A stretch of DNA of 64,000 nucleotides from Kribbella antiqua (lineage in GTDB: Bacteria; Actinomycetota; Actinomycetes; Propionibacteriales; Kribbellaceae): positions 1-64,000 of the forward strand of contig NZ_SLWR01000007.1 of NCBI RefSeq assembly GCF_004345665.1. Reading direction: 5' to 3'. Below the pieces are notes generated by a model. That model worked only from the letters and a program-made list of their open reading frames with translations, was not told where the DNA came from and ran no database searches. A program made the translations under genes and the position numbers. This document shows positions 14,819 to 23,900 of this stretch, in pieces (the stretch's first letter is position 1; every line of letters starts with the position of its first letter).

Positions 14819-15537
14819 GCACGATTCTCGACATCCGTAATCTGACCAGGACCCACGGGCAAGGCAAGCAGGCCGTGCACGCCCTCCGCAGCGTCGATCT
14901 GTCCGTGGAAGCCGGTGAACTCGTCGCCGTGATGGGCCCGTCCGGCTCCGGCAAGTCCACGCTGCTCACCTGCGCCGGCGGCCTCGACCAGCCCACCGCG
15001 GGCGAAGTACTTGTCGACGGCAACGACCTCACCACCCTCAGCCGCAACGCGGTCGCCGCCTTGCGCCGGCGAAGGATCGGCTACGTCTTCCAGGACTTCA
15101 ACCTGATCCCGGCCCTCACCGCCGCCGAGAACGTCGCGCTCCCGCTCGAACTCGACGGCACCCGCACCCGCGCGGCCCGCAAGTACGCCGAAGCAGCACT
15201 CCAGGAGGTGGCCATCGATGAACTCGCGGACCGATTCCCCGAAGACATGTCCGGTGGCCAGCGGCAACGAGTCGCGATCGCCCGCGCCATCGTCGGCGAA
15301 CGTCGACTGCTGCTCGCCGACGAGCCCACCGGTGCTCTCGACTCCGACACCGGCGAAACGGTCCTCCAGCTCCTCCGCGACCGGTGCGACCAGCACGGCA
15401 TCGCCGGCGTACTCGTCACGCACGACGCCCGGCACGCGGCCTGGGCGGATCGCGTCGTCTACCTGCGCGATGGCGTGCTGGTAGGCCAGTCCGGTCCGCT
15501 GCCCGAGGCCGACGCGCTGCTACAGGAGAGCCACTGA
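14815..15537 (+). CDS. ABC transporter ATP-binding protein, MacB/LolD-like
   Basis: 240 residues with Walker A GPSGSGKST, Q-loop VFQDFNLIPAL, signature MSGGQRQRVAIARAI, Walker B RLLLADEPTGALD and H-loop VLVTHD. All are canonical and of the type-VII (LolCDE/MacB) branch that pairs with FtsX-like permeases in mechanotransmission rather than import. The start overlaps the padR stop (ATGA), and the stop shares a base with the permease start (TGATG), so the three genes are translationally coupled. Confidence 0.94.
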   Translation: MSTILDIRNLTRTHGQGKQAVHALRSVDLSVEAGELVAVMGPSGSGKSTLLTCAGGLDQPTAGEVLVDGNDLTTLSRNAVAALRRRRIGYVFQDFNLIPALTAAENVALPLELDGTRTRAARKYAEAALQEVAIDELADRFPEDMSGGQRQRVAIARAIVGERRLLLADEPTGALDSDTGETVLQLLRDRCDQHGIAGVLVTHDARHAAWADRVVYLRDGVLVGQSGPLPEADALLQESH

Positions 15538-18143
15538 TGGGCGGGTGGGGTCCGCCGCTGCGGATCGCCCGCCGAACCACGCGAAAGTCCCTCGGCCGCA
15601 CGTTCCTGGTGGCCTGTCTGATCGGCCTCCCGGTCCTCGCGGCGACGTGGATGGGCGTCGTGTTCAAGACGTCCAGCCCGGAAGGCGAAAACCTCGCCAG
15701 GATCGAGATCGGCCAGGCCGACGCTCGGCTCGACGTCACGCAGTACGGGAAGCTGGCAGCACTGCCAGGCGAACCGTCGTTGATGTCGAGCGAGCCGGCG
15801 CCGGCCGAAGGCGCCGAGCAGCCCGTCCGGGTGCCGGCGACCTTCGACCCGACTCCGTTGCTGCCGGGCGGAAGCACCGTAGCCCGCGCGTTCGTCGATG
15901 CCGGGATGGTCGAGATCCGCGGTCCGCAGGCGAACACTTCCGTCAGCCTCGTGGTCGGGGACGGCACCAGCCAGTTGACACAAGGCACGGTCAAGCTCGA
16001 CCAAGGCCGCCTCCCGGCGACGAAGAGCGAGATCGCGGTCTCACCATCGCTCGCGAAGCAGCTCGGCCTCGGCGCGCCGACCGGAACTGTGACGAGTGCG
16101 ACCGGCAAGAGCTATGCGGTCGTCGGCATCGCCCGAACGATGTCGACCCCAAGTGCCGAGACGATCTTCGCCGCCCCCGACACCGCCCTGCGCGCCGCCG
16201 ACCCGGGCACCTCCGTCCGCTACCTGGTCAAGCTGCCCGCATCGGCCGACGCGAAGACCCTCGCGAAGCAACTCCCGGACCAGGGCCTGTTCTTGTTGCC
16301 GCGCGCAAACATCGTCGACCCGCCACCGGATCCGTACGGCGGCACCAGCGGCGACCTCGGCCCGTACGCCGCGATGGCGCTGGTGATCGGCTTCGGCATC
16401 CTGGAGATCATCCTGCTCGCCGGTACGGCGTTTGCGGTCGGCGCGCGGAGACAGACCCGCGAGCTCGGCCTGGTGATGGCGGCCGGCGGTACGCCCCGCG
16501 ACGTACGACGGATCGTCCTGTTGCAGGGCTTGTTCGCCGGTCTGGTGGGGGTGATCGGCGGGCTCGCAGTCGCGACGGCCTTGGTCCTCGCCGGCAAGCC
16601 GGTGTGGGAGGAGATGACGTCGGCGATCTTCACGGGCTGGCAGATCCCATGGACGAGCGTCGTACTGATCGCGCTGCTCGGATTGCTGGCTGGGCTGGCG
16701 GCGGCCGTCGTACCGGCGATTGCTGCTGCGCGGCAGACTCCGATGGCTGCGCTGGCTGGACGTTTCGCGACCACCACTGGTTCGGCGCGGGTCCGCGTGC
16801 CGGCCGTGGTTCTGTTAGTGGGCGGAATGGTCTGCGTGTTTATCGGCAGCGGGCTGATCGCCGCGGCGCTGAAGGAGGCGCAGCGGTCGAGGCCTGAGGC
16901 GACGGTCACGCCGACCGGACCGATCGCGCTCGTATTGCTGGGGATCACGGCGACGATCGCCGCGCTGGTGTGGATGCTGCCGAGTCTGGTTGCCAAGTTC
17001 GCCGGGTTCGCGCGGGTGCTGCCGCTCAGCGCGCGGCTCGCCGTTCGCGACGCGGCCCGGCATCGTCACCGCACGGGTCCTGCCACCGCCGCGATCATGA
17101 TGGCTGTGGCCGGGACCGCCGCTGTCGCCTTCGCGGCGTCGAACGGGATCGCCGCGGAAGCCAAGGGATACACCCCGATCGCGAAGCACGGGGATGCGGT
17201 GGTCCACTTCGAGAACGTGCCGTACTCACAGAGCACCGAGCAGAAGGTGGCCGCCTTGCTACCGGTCCGGCACACGTACCGGCTGGCCACGGTTTCGTTG
17301 CCCGACGCAAAGACCAACGAGTGGGGCTATCTGCCCACCCTGTACGCGATGAGTCCGGTCGACTCGCAAGGAACGTCCTATTCGCTGGGTTTGCTGGCGG
17401 TCGACCCCGCTTTCATCGCCCGCTTCGACGAGTACGGCGCCAAGGCGGCAGACGAACTGCGAGCCGGGAAGGTCGTCCTCCCGAACTGGAACGGCCAGAA
17501 GGTCGACCTGTACACCGACGGCGAAGCTGGGGAATCATCACCTGCCCGGACGCTCGACGCGGCGGCGACCGGTGCACCGCCCAACATCAGCTTCCTGCGC
17601 GACAACGCACTGATCAGCAACGAAACAGCCGCGAAGGTCGGCACGGTCACGACCTTCGAGGTTCAGTACGAGTTGACGCGGGAGCCGACCGAAGACGAGT
17701 TGGCTGCGGTCGCGCGGCTGCTGGGCAATGACGACGTACTGAAGGTCGAGCGCGGGTTTCAGAGTCCGGCGCGGATGTTCATGATCGGGATTCTGGTCGC
17801 GGCGACCGTGGTGACGCTGCTCGGTGTGGCGATCTCGGTGTCGCTGTCGGCGGCGGAGGGACGTGCGGATCTGGCAACGCTGGCTGCGATCGGTGCGCAA
17901 CCTCGGCGGCGGCGGAACCTCGCGGCGGCGCAGGCGTGGGTGCTTGGGCAGTTCGGCTGTCTGCTGGGCGTCGGCGTCGGCGCTTTGTACGGCTATACGG
18001 CCCATGCGGCGTTCGGATCGCCGCGGTTCATGGTGCCGTGGACCGAGCTCGGCGGGATCGTCATCGTCGTACCGCTGTTCGCTGGAACGCTTGCCTGGCT
18101 GATGACGCGGTCGCGCCTACCGATGGTGAGCCGGATCGATTAG
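15537..18143 (+). CDS. FtsX-like ABC transporter permease
   Basis: An 868-residue permease with two FtsX units. The first has an N-terminal membrane helix (about residues 22-42), a large extracytoplasmic domain, then helices from residue about 280 with the conserved GARRQTRELGLVMAAGGTPRDVRRIVLLQG turn. The second unit ends with helices around GISVSLSAAEGRADLATLAAIGAQPRRRR and a final pair of membrane helices. It lacks the DUF20 or periplasmic adaptor features of MacB, so it probably acts as an actinobacterial stress or peptide-resistance exporter/mechanotransmitter with the preceding ATPase. ATG 15537 overlaps the ATPase stop. Confidence 0.9.
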   Translation: MGGWGPPLRIARRTTRKSLGRTFLVACLIGLPVLAATWMGVVFKTSSPEGENLARIEIGQADARLDVTQYGKLAALPGEPSLMSSEPAPAEGAEQPVRVPATFDPTPLLPGGSTVARAFVDAGMVEIRGPQANTSVSLVVGDGTSQLTQGTVKLDQGRLPATKSEIAVSPSLAKQLGLGAPTGTVTSATGKSYAVVGIARTMSTPSAETIFAAPDTALRAADPGTSVRYLVKLPASADAKTLAKQLPDQGLFLLPRANIVDPPPDPYGGTSGDLGPYAAMALVIGFGILEIILLAGTAFAVGARRQTRELGLVMAAGGTPRDVRRIVLLQGLFAGLVGVIGGLAVATALVLAGKPVWEEMTSAIFTGWQIPWTSVVLIALLGLLAGLAAAVVPAIAAARQTPMAALAGRFATTTGSARVRVPAVVLLVGGMVCVFIGSGLIAAALKEAQRSRPEATVTPTGPIALVLLGITATIAALVWMLPSLVAKFAGFARVLPLSARLAVRDAARHRHRTGPATAAIMMAVAGTAAVAFAASNGIAAEAKGYTPIAKHGDAVVHFENVPYSQSTEQKVAALLPVRHTYRLATVSLPDAKTNEWGYLPTLYAMSPVDSQGTSYSLGLLAVDPAFIARFDEYGAKAADELRAGKVVLPNWNGQKVDLYTDGEAGESSPARTLDAAATGAPPNISFLRDNALISNETAAKVGTVTTFEVQYELTREPTEDELAAVARLLGNDDVLKVERGFQSPARMFMIGILVAATVVTLLGVAISVSLSAAEGRADLATLAAIGAQPRRRRNLAAAQAWVLGQFGCLLGVGVGALYGYTAHAAFGSPRFMVPWTELGGIVIVVPLFAGTLAWLMTRSRLPMVSRID

Positions 18144-18296
18144 CGCCTCGTCGAGGGCTACGGGTGCGACCAGCGGGGTGCTGGTGACTCGCCATTGGCC
18201 GCAGGCGCAGCGCTGGTACACGACAAGGCCTTCACTGATGTGGTGGGAGGACGCCACGCTCCAGCGGTGACGGTGGGCTTTAAGGCTGGCTGTCAT
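18117..18296 (-). CDS. Small zinc-ribbon-like protein
   Basis: A 59-residue product starting MTASLKAHRHRWSVASSHHI with a later CACGQW motif. The His and CxC pairs suggest one metal-binding knuckle, and short proteins of this shape (HRWxxxSSHxxxEGxVxYxRCxCG) are, to my recollection, common in actinobacteria without a known role. It runs divergently from the CGNR gene (start 25 bp away) and its 3' end overlaps the FtsX-like permease by 27 bp on the opposite strand. Confidence 0.6.
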   Translation of the reverse strand: MTASLKAHRHRWSVASSHHISEGLVVYQRCACGQWRVTSTPLVAPVALDEALIDPAHHR

Positions 18297-18321
18297 GAAT
18301 CCATCGTGTTGTAATGCCATT

Positions 18322-18849
18322 ATGCATCTCAACCCTTACGGCGCCGACGCGGTGCTCCTCGCCGTCAACCTGGTCACCCGACCCGCGACCACGCCCGAGG
18401 AGCTCGCCGCACGGTGTGAGGAAAGCGGTGTCGAGAGCCGCCTGGTGCGTGAGCGCCGGGTGACGGCTGCGGACCTGGCCGCCGTACGGGTCGCGCTGGA
18501 CGAGTGGCTCGAGGTGGTGGATGCGAAGGACGAGCAGCATCGCGTTGAGCTGATCAACGCGATGCTGGCCAAGTACACCGAGCATCCACGGCTGACAAAC
18601 CATGCCGGCGACGGGTGGCACATGCACTACCGCCCGGACAAGGTGACGGTCGGCCGACTGGTCGCGACGCTCATCAGCACCGGTACGGCGCTCCACCTGG
18701 CCGGCCGTGGCATCACCCGGCTCGGCCGCTGCGCGACAGACGGCTGCGAGAACGTGTACGCCGACCTCTCGCGGACCGGGAAGCAGCGGTACTGCAGTCC
18801 CGCCTGTGCCAACCGTGACGCCGTACGACGGCATCGCGCCCGGCACTAG
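18322..18849 (+). CDS. CGNR zinc-finger, ABATE-domain protein
   Basis: A 175-residue probable DNA-binding stress regulator. An N-terminal ABATE-type domain (ADAVLLAVNLVTRP, then RERRVTAADLAAVRVAL) is followed by the C-terminal CGNR finger, LGRCATDGCENVYADLSRTGKQRYCSPACANRDAVRRHR, with four cysteines and the basic tail. ATG 18322 gives the standard MHLNPYGADAV N-terminus; the upstream ATG 18295 overlaps the divergent promoter. The AVRRHR end is encoded by GCCGTACGACGGC. Confidence 0.9.
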   Translation: MHLNPYGADAVLLAVNLVTRPATTPEELAARCEESGVESRLVRERRVTAADLAAVRVALDEWLEVVDAKDEQHRVELINAMLAKYTEHPRLTNHAGDGWHMHYRPDKVTVGRLVATLISTGTALHLAGRGITRLGRCATDGCENVYADLSRTGKQRYCSPACANRDAVRRHRARH

Positions 18850-18904
18850 GCAGTTGTCCACAGGCCGAGCGGGGCTTGTCGTGGATCCGGCCTAGGATGG
18901 GCAG

Positions 18905-19519
18905 ATGACCGAGAGCAGCAGCGAGGGCCAGGAAGTTCCGATGGCCGGGGCGCGGACCGAAGACGGCAAGGTGCTGATCGTCGGGCCGGACGGCATGGCC
19001 GTCGAGGGGCCGCCGCGCTCCGACCTTGACGACGAGCCAGGCGATGACGAGCCACGCTCGGTGACCGAACTGGTCGAGCAGCCGGCCAAGGTGATGCGGG
19101 TGGCGAACATGATCCGGCAGTTGCTCGAGGAGGTGAAGTCCGCACCCCTGGACGAAGCGTCCCGGCAGCGTCTGAAGTCGATCCACGAGGTCTCCATCAA
19201 GGAGCTCGAGAGCGGCCTCGCGCCGGAGCTGGTCGAGGAGCTGGAACGCCTCACCCTCGACTTCACCGACGACAGCGTGCCGACCGAAGCCGAGCTGCGG
19301 ATCGCGCAGGCGCAGCTGGTCGGCTGGCTGGAGGGCCTGTTCCACGGCATCCAGACGGCGTTGTTCGCCCAGCAGATGGCGGCCCGCCAGCAGTTGGAGC
19401 AGATGCGCCGCGCACTCCCCGGCGGTCAGCATCTGCCCGAGGACGCATCCGCGTTCCCCGGCGCACCGCAGGCCAACAACAGCACCGACGGCCCCGGCAG
19501 CGGCGGGATGTACTTGTAA
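18905..19519 (+). CDS. bpa: Bacterial proteasome activator Bpa
   Basis: 204 residues matching the ATP-independent proteasome activator of actinobacteria (Rv3780/BPA). It has an acidic N-terminus, a four-helix core (VTELVEQPAKVMRVANMIRQLLEEVKSAPLDEASRQRL through LTLDFTDDSVPTEAELRIAQAQLVGWLEGLFHGIQTALFAQQMAARQQLEQM), a flexible tail and the terminal GGMYL, the HbYX-like/GQYL-type tail that docks into the 20S alpha ring. Bpa forms a dodecameric ring that feeds unfolded proteins such as HspR into the 20S core. The gene implies that this organism has a proteasome. Confidence 0.93.
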   Translation: MTESSSEGQEVPMAGARTEDGKVLIVGPDGMAVEGPPRSDLDDEPGDDEPRSVTELVEQPAKVMRVANMIRQLLEEVKSAPLDEASRQRLKSIHEVSIKELESGLAPELVEELERLTLDFTDDSVPTEAELRIAQAQLVGWLEGLFHGIQTALFAQQMAARQQLEQMRRALPGGQHLPEDASAFPGAPQANNSTDGPGSGGMYL

Positions 19520-19523
19520 CCTC

Positions 19524-20342
19524 TTAATTCAAAGGCTGAAACAACTCTTCGAGGACGGCGGCGACGCCGTCCTCGTCGTTTGCCGGGGCGATTTTGTCCA
19601 CCACAGCGAGCACTTCGGCGTGCGCGTTGGCGACGCCGTACGACGTGCCGGCCCAGGCGAGCATCGGCAGGTCGTTGATCGAGTCCCCGAATGCAATCGA
19701 TTCGTTAGCCGAAATCCCTTGTGTGGCAGCGAAATCGGCCAACATCGCCGCCTTCGACACCCCGCTCGCGGAGATCTCCACCAGACTGTGACCGCCACTG
19801 TGGCTGGCCGTGACCCGTTCTCCGACTACGGGCACGATCTTCGCCAGCAGATCGTCGGCATGCCAGCTGGGGTGGCGGACGAGCAACTTCGCGGCCGGTT
19901 CGGACAGCAGGACCTCGATGCCGGCGACCAACGTGTCGTCCGGCCGCGGCCAGCGATTCAGGTAGTTCGGCTCCTGTCCGTAGCGATCCGAGCGCTCGAT
20001 CGCGAACTCCACATCGGGAATCTCGGCCCGGATCGCCTGCGCCACCTCGAGCGCGACACCGGGATCGATCAGCCTGGTCCGGATCGCCCGGCGGCGTACG
20101 ACGTCGTACAAAATGGCGCCGTTGGCAACGATCGCGACACCGTGGTCGCCGACCAGGTCGGCCAGGTCGTGCAGCCAGCGAGGTGGACGGGCGGTGACCA
20201 TTACGAAAACACTTCCCGCCCGTTGGGTGGCGAGCACGGCTGATCGGGTACGAGCCGAAATGGTTCCGTCGGTGCGTACTAAGGTTCCGTCAAGATCTGT
20301 GGCGATCAGACGGGGTCGGCGCAGGTCATCAGGGGCCGTCAC
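19524..20342 (-). CDS. HAD-superfamily phosphatase, Cof type
   Basis: A 272-residue Cof/class IIB HAD hydrolase: IATDLDGTLVRTDGTIS (nucleophile Asp and general acid Asp), FVMVTARPPR (motif II), a cap domain, and ESIAFGDSINDLPMLAWAGTSYGVANAHAEV (motif IV). It probably dephosphorylates sugar phosphates or a nucleotide-like metabolite; specificity cannot be read from the sequence. It is convergent with bpa (4-bp gap). A second HAD protein of the same class lies at 21616-22404. Confidence 0.9.
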   Translation of the reverse strand: MTAPDDLRRPRLIATDLDGTLVRTDGTISARTRSAVLATQRAGSVFVMVTARPPRWLHDLADLVGDHGVAIVANGAILYDVVRRRAIRTRLIDPGVALEVAQAIRAEIPDVEFAIERSDRYGQEPNYLNRWPRPDDTLVAGIEVLLSEPAAKLLVRHPSWHADDLLAKIVPVVGERVTASHSGGHSLVEISASGVSKAAMLADFAATQGISANESIAFGDSINDLPMLAWAGTSYGVANAHAEVLAVVDKIAPANDEDGVAAVLEELFQPLN

Positions 20343-20832
20343 CTGACCACCGTATCCGGCGCCGATGAGGAATCCTCACTACCCTTCGAACAGCGCCCGC
20401 GCAAGCGATTCGACCTTGTTTTCAGACGTTCTTGACCAAGGTGATTGAGTCTGCAACAACGTCATCAGACCGTTACGGCAGGATGCTGCAAAGGCAGCAA
20501 GTTCCCCTGCGCAGCACGGTTTACGCATGATTTCATGCGGGGGGTTCGCGGGGAACCGGGGGCGATTCGACCGCGTCGTAAGCCTGTTCAGGATCAGCGC
20601 GGCTGATGCAGCCCACCACACCCGAAGACACCCGAACGCTGCGAAACCGTTGAGGAATTGGCTGCAACCAAAACCTCGGCGGCGGCGTCAACAGTTATGG
20701 ATCGGTGCGCCTCCTTGCGGGGCGAGACATGGTGGGCCGGCAACAGGTCGTCGGTCCATCAGCTACTGGATCTGTGTGGTCGAGCGTCGTTCACCGCTCG
20801 TTCACGGGGATCCGAATACTTGGGGAGCAACG
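20343..20832. other. 490-bp intergenic region upstream of the WhiB-like gene
   Basis: No gene is recognised. It holds a perfect 7-bp inverted repeat CGCATGA-TT-TCATGCG (20524-20539), closely followed by GGTTC-N5-GAACC (20543-20557), which could be operators. The rest has less codon-like periodicity and is somewhat AT-richer near 20400-20470. A long untranslated leader is typical for Wbl regulators. Confidence 0.45.
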
Positions 20833-21474
20833 ATGACCGTCAACAGCGCCAATCTAGCGGGATCAGGGGGCAGCAGTTCCCGAGCCGCTGTCGACACATC
20901 TTCCAGCATGGAAGGGGCAATGACCGGCTGCATCGCCCGGCCGGATATTTTCCAGCACCGCCTGATGGAAGACCCGCCGCCCGCGTCCGCCACCCGGCGC
21001 ACCCGTGAGCGGTACGAGCAGCTGGTCCGGGAGGCGAAGGCCTTGTGTGCTTCGTGTCCGCTGTTCACGGACTGCCTGTACAGCGCCGTCGCCCAGCACG
21101 ATGTGAGCGGCTTCGTCGCCGGAACGACCGCGGCACAACGCCGTTCGATGCGGAACCTGCTCGACGTCGAGGTGCAGGCCGACGACTTCGACCAGCTCGC
21201 CGGAGCCCGTGGGACCCGCCGGCCGGTCAGCCACGAGGAAGTGCTGCGACTGCGGACGCAGTACCCCAACGACAGCCTGGAATCGCTGGCCATGCGGCTG
21301 GGGTGCTCACTGTCGACGGTGAAGCGTCACCTGCGTCGCGCCCGGCGCGGCCAGAGCCCGGCCGTGAAGACACCGCGGCCGCGGCCGCAGGTGAGCGCCG
21401 TCCTGGACGCCTTCGACACCGTGGTCGACCAGCAGCGCCAGCAGCGCCGCACCGGCAGCAGCCGCGTCGCCTGA
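20833..21474 (+). CDS. WhiB-like Fe-S regulator with C-terminal helix-turn-helix
   Basis: 213 residues. Cysteines 33, 72, 75 and 81 form the Wbl pattern C-x38-C-x2-C-x5-C that ligates a [4Fe-4S] cluster. The expected G(V/I)WGG turn is replaced by VSGFVAGTT, as in some divergent Wbl proteins. A second domain at residues about 118-160 (SHEEVLRLRTQYPNDSLESLAMRLGCSLSTVKRHLRRARRG) resembles a sigma-4/LuxR HTH with a basic tail. It probably binds a sigma factor and DNA. ATG 20833 has GGGGAGCAACG upstream. A strong terminator follows. Confidence 0.85.
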   Translation: MTVNSANLAGSGGSSSRAAVDTSSSMEGAMTGCIARPDIFQHRLMEDPPPASATRRTRERYEQLVREAKALCASCPLFTDCLYSAVAQHDVSGFVAGTTAAQRRSMRNLLDVEVQADDFDQLAGARGTRRPVSHEEVLRLRTQYPNDSLESLAMRLGCSLSTVKRHLRRARRGQSPAVKTPRPRPQVSAVLDAFDTVVDQQRQQRRTGSSRVA

Positions 21475-21514
21475 ACCGATACTCGGCCCGCCAGCAGACT
21501 ATCGGTCAAGACGA

Positions 21515-21552
21515 AGGCCCGGAAACCCTGCATCAGCAGGGATTCCGGGCCT
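21515..21552 (+). terminator. Rho-independent terminator after the WhiB-like gene
   Basis: AGGCCCGGAAACCCTGC and GCAGGGATTCCGGGCCT form a near-perfect 17-bp stem around ATCA, 40 bp after the stop codon. It is symmetric enough to serve the convergent HAD gene as well. U-richness downstream is modest, as is usual in high-GC genomes. Confidence 0.8.
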
Positions 21553-21615
21553 CGGTGCTTCTGGCAACTTCCTGTGAACTGGCTGGCAGCCAAGTCGTGG
21601 CCCTAGGTAGCTACT

Positions 21616-22404
21616 TCAGAACCAGCGGTTGAGTACGGCGGCCACGCCGTCGTCCTGGACCGACTTGGTCACCTCGTCGGCCTTCGCCTTCACCTCGGCC
21701 GGCGCGGACTCCATCGCGACCCCGAGGCCGGCGTACGTCAGCATCTCGATGTCGTTGCGTCCGTCCCCGATCGCGACCAGTCCGGCCGGGTCGAGGTCGT
21801 ACTGCGCCAGCGCGACCTTCAGCCCGGTCGACTTGTCCACACCCTCCGGTGCGATGTCCAGCCAGGCCGTCCAGCCGACGAAGTAGCTCACCCCGTGCAG
21901 GCCGAGGCGTTCGGCCAGGTGGACGAAGTCCGCCTCGGACTGCTCCGGGTCCCGGATGATCAACCGGGTCACGGGCTCCGGTGCGAGCTCGTCGTGGTTG
22001 ACCACCCGGATCTTCGCGTCGTAGCCGAGGTCGCCGTCCGGGAACGGGGCGGTGACCAGGTAGCTGCCGTCGTACTCCTCGACCGCCATCCGCGCGTTCG
22101 GCGCGTGTTCGCGGACCGAGGCGATCACCGTCGACGGATCGAAGGTGCGCTCGTCGACGACCTCACCGCTCGGGTGCCGCAGGGTGCGTGCGCCGTTGCT
22201 ACAGACAACCAATGCGCCGGCGGGCAGGCCGAGCAGCTCCGCGACCGGTCGCGTGGTCGACCAGCCCCGGCCGGTGGCCAGGATCACCGGTACTTCCGCG
22301 GCCGCCCGTCGTACCGCATCGATGACCGCCGGTGAGAGCTGCTCGTCGTGGTCGAGCAGCGTCCCATCGATGTCCAGGGCAACGGCTGTCGGCCTGGCTG
22401 TCAT
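21616..22404 (-). CDS. HAD-superfamily phosphatase, Cof type
   Basis: 262 residues from ATG 22404, whose ATGA overlaps the serS stop. Motif I is ALDIDGTLLDHDEQLS, motif II is VILATGRGW, and motif IV is GLVAIGDGRNDIEMLTYAGLGVAMESAP. It has the Cof cap domain. It may be co-translated with serS, although a functional link to serine charging is not known. Specificity cannot be inferred. Confidence 0.9.
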   Translation of the reverse strand: MTARPTAVALDIDGTLLDHDEQLSPAVIDAVRRAAAEVPVILATGRGWSTTRPVAELLGLPAGALVVCSNGARTLRHPSGEVVDERTFDPSTVIASVREHAPNARMAVEEYDGSYLVTAPFPDGDLGYDAKIRVVNHDELAPEPVTRLIIRDPEQSEADFVHLAERLGLHGVSYFVGWTAWLDIAPEGVDKSTGLKVALAQYDLDPAGLVAIGDGRNDIEMLTYAGLGVAMESAPAEVKAKADEVTKSVQDDGVAAVLNRWF

Positions 22405-23675
22405 TTGCCAACCGGTGCGAGGTACTCGCGGCCGCCGACGTACGGGCGCAGTGCCGTCGGCACCCGGACCGAACCGTTCGACTGCTGGTGCGTCTCCAGG
22501 ATGGCGACGATCCAGCGGGTGGTCGCCAGTGTCCCGTTCAGCGTCGCGACCGGCTGGGTCTTGCCGTCGGCGTCGCGGTACCGGATGTTCAGCCGGCGGG
22601 CCTGGAAGTCGATGCAGTTCGACGTCGAGGTCAGCTCGCGGTACCGGCCCTGCGTCGGCACCCACGCCTCGCAGTCGAACTTCCGGTACGCCGAGATGCC
22701 GAGGTCGCCGGTCGCGGTGTCGATCACCCGGTAGGACAGCTCCATCTTGTCGAGCATCTCCTTCTCCCAGTTGAGCAGCCGCTGGTGCTCGTCGGCGGCC
22801 TCCTCAACGGTGCAGTAGGAGAACATCTCGACCTTGTCGAACTGATGGACGCGGATGATCCCGCGGGTGTCCTTCCCGTGCGAGCCGGCTTCCTTGCGGT
22901 AGCAGGACGACCAGCCGGCGTACCGGATCGGGCCGCCGGACAGGTCCAGGATCTCGTCCATGTGGTAGCCGGCCAGCGACACCTCCGACGTACCGACGAG
23001 GTAGAGGTCCGGGTCGGCCAGGCGGTAGACGTCGTCGTGGGCGCTCAGGTAGCCGGTGCCGCCCATCACCTCGGGCTTGACCAGGGTCGGCGTGATCATC
23101 GGGGTGAAGCCGGCCTCGACCGCCTGCTGGATGGCCAGCTGGAGCATGCCGAGCTGGAGCAGCATGCCGACGCCCTTGAGGAAGTAGAACCGCGAGCCGG
23201 AGATCTTCGCGCCGCGTTCCATGTCGATCGCGCCGAGCAGCTCGCCCAGCTCGAGGTGGTCGCGCGGCTCGAAGCCCTCGGCGGCGAAGTCGCGCGGCTT
23301 GCCGATCTCCTCGACCACGACGTAGTCGTCCTCGCCGCCGACCGGGGCCTCGTCCGAGACCAGGTTCGGCAGGTCGCGGGCGAGCTGGTCGAAGCGGCGC
23401 TCGGCCTCGTTCGCGGCGGCCTCGGTCGCCTTCACCTCGGCGGCCAGCGTCTTGGTCCGCTCCAGCAGCGCGGCCCGCTCGTCGCCCTTGGCCTGCGCGA
23501 CCTGCTTGCCGAGCCCCTTCTGCTCGGCCCGCAGCGTTTCGAACGCGGAAATGGACGATCGACGCTCACTGTCGGCCACCAGGATCTGGTCGACCAGGTC
23601 CGTACTCTCACCGCGCTTGGTCAGGGCCGCACGCACGACATCGGGGTTCTCACGGAGCAGTTTCGCGTCAATCAC
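22401..23675 (-). CDS. serS: Serine--tRNA ligase
   Basis: A 424-residue class II aminoacyl-tRNA synthetase that charges tRNA-Ser (and tRNA-Sec where present). GTG 23675 gives the conserved N-terminus MIDAKLLRENPDVVRAAL. The long coiled-coil arm (LRAEQKGLGKQVAQAKGDERAALLERTKTLAAEVKA) grips the long variable arm of tRNA-Ser. Motif 2 is around RYAGWSSCYRKEAGSHGKDTRGIIRVHQF, and motif 3 is near the C-terminus (TLNGTLATTRWIVAILE). Earlier in-frame starts lie in the TnpB flank and are unlikely. It overlaps the HAD gene downstream by 4 bp. Confidence 0.97.
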   Translation of the reverse strand: MIDAKLLRENPDVVRAALTKRGESTDLVDQILVADSERRSSISAFETLRAEQKGLGKQVAQAKGDERAALLERTKTLAAEVKATEAAANEAERRFDQLARDLPNLVSDEAPVGGEDDYVVVEEIGKPRDFAAEGFEPRDHLELGELLGAIDMERGAKISGSRFYFLKGVGMLLQLGMLQLAIQQAVEAGFTPMITPTLVKPEVMGGTGYLSAHDDVYRLADPDLYLVGTSEVSLAGYHMDEILDLSGGPIRYAGWSSCYRKEAGSHGKDTRGIIRVHQFDKVEMFSYCTVEEAADEHQRLLNWEKEMLDKMELSYRVIDTATGDLGISAYRKFDCEAWVPTQGRYRELTSTSNCIDFQARRLNIRYRDADGKTQPVATLNGTLATTRWIVAILETHQQSNGSVRVPTALRPYVGGREYLAPVGK

Positions 23676-23770
23676 ACGACGAGAGTAGCGGGGCGTGTCA
23701 GGAGCGGCGAAGTGTATTCGGGATGATGAGGTTGCGCATAGCGACTGACGAGGGGGGAACCGAGCACGTC

Positions 23771-23900
23771 TTGACGTCCTCCCCGCCCTGACGAGTGGGG
23801 ATTCCAACGACTACGCGGAGGTAGCGAGTTGAGGTTCACGCTTCGGCGAGACCCGTGGTGGCGTCGCTCGGCGTGCGCTGACGGCCCGTCCGGCCGCGAT
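23771..23900 (-). ncRNA. Candidate omega-RNA (TnpB guide RNA) overlapping the tnpB 3' end
   Basis: In IS200/IS605 systems the 3' end of tnpB plus the right end is transcribed as a scaffold, and the next ~16-20 nt beyond the element act as the guide. Here the scaffold would end at 23771 and the guide would start GACGTGCTCGGTTCCC (minus strand, from 23770 downward). The 5' boundary is a guess. The right-end hairpin is seen directly; processing is inference. Confidence 0.45.

Noticed and set aside
15384..15536. Upstream start of the FtsX-like permease inside the ATPase gene
   Set aside because: ATG 15537 overlaps the ATPase stop in the standard TGATG coupling and begins directly before the first membrane helix.
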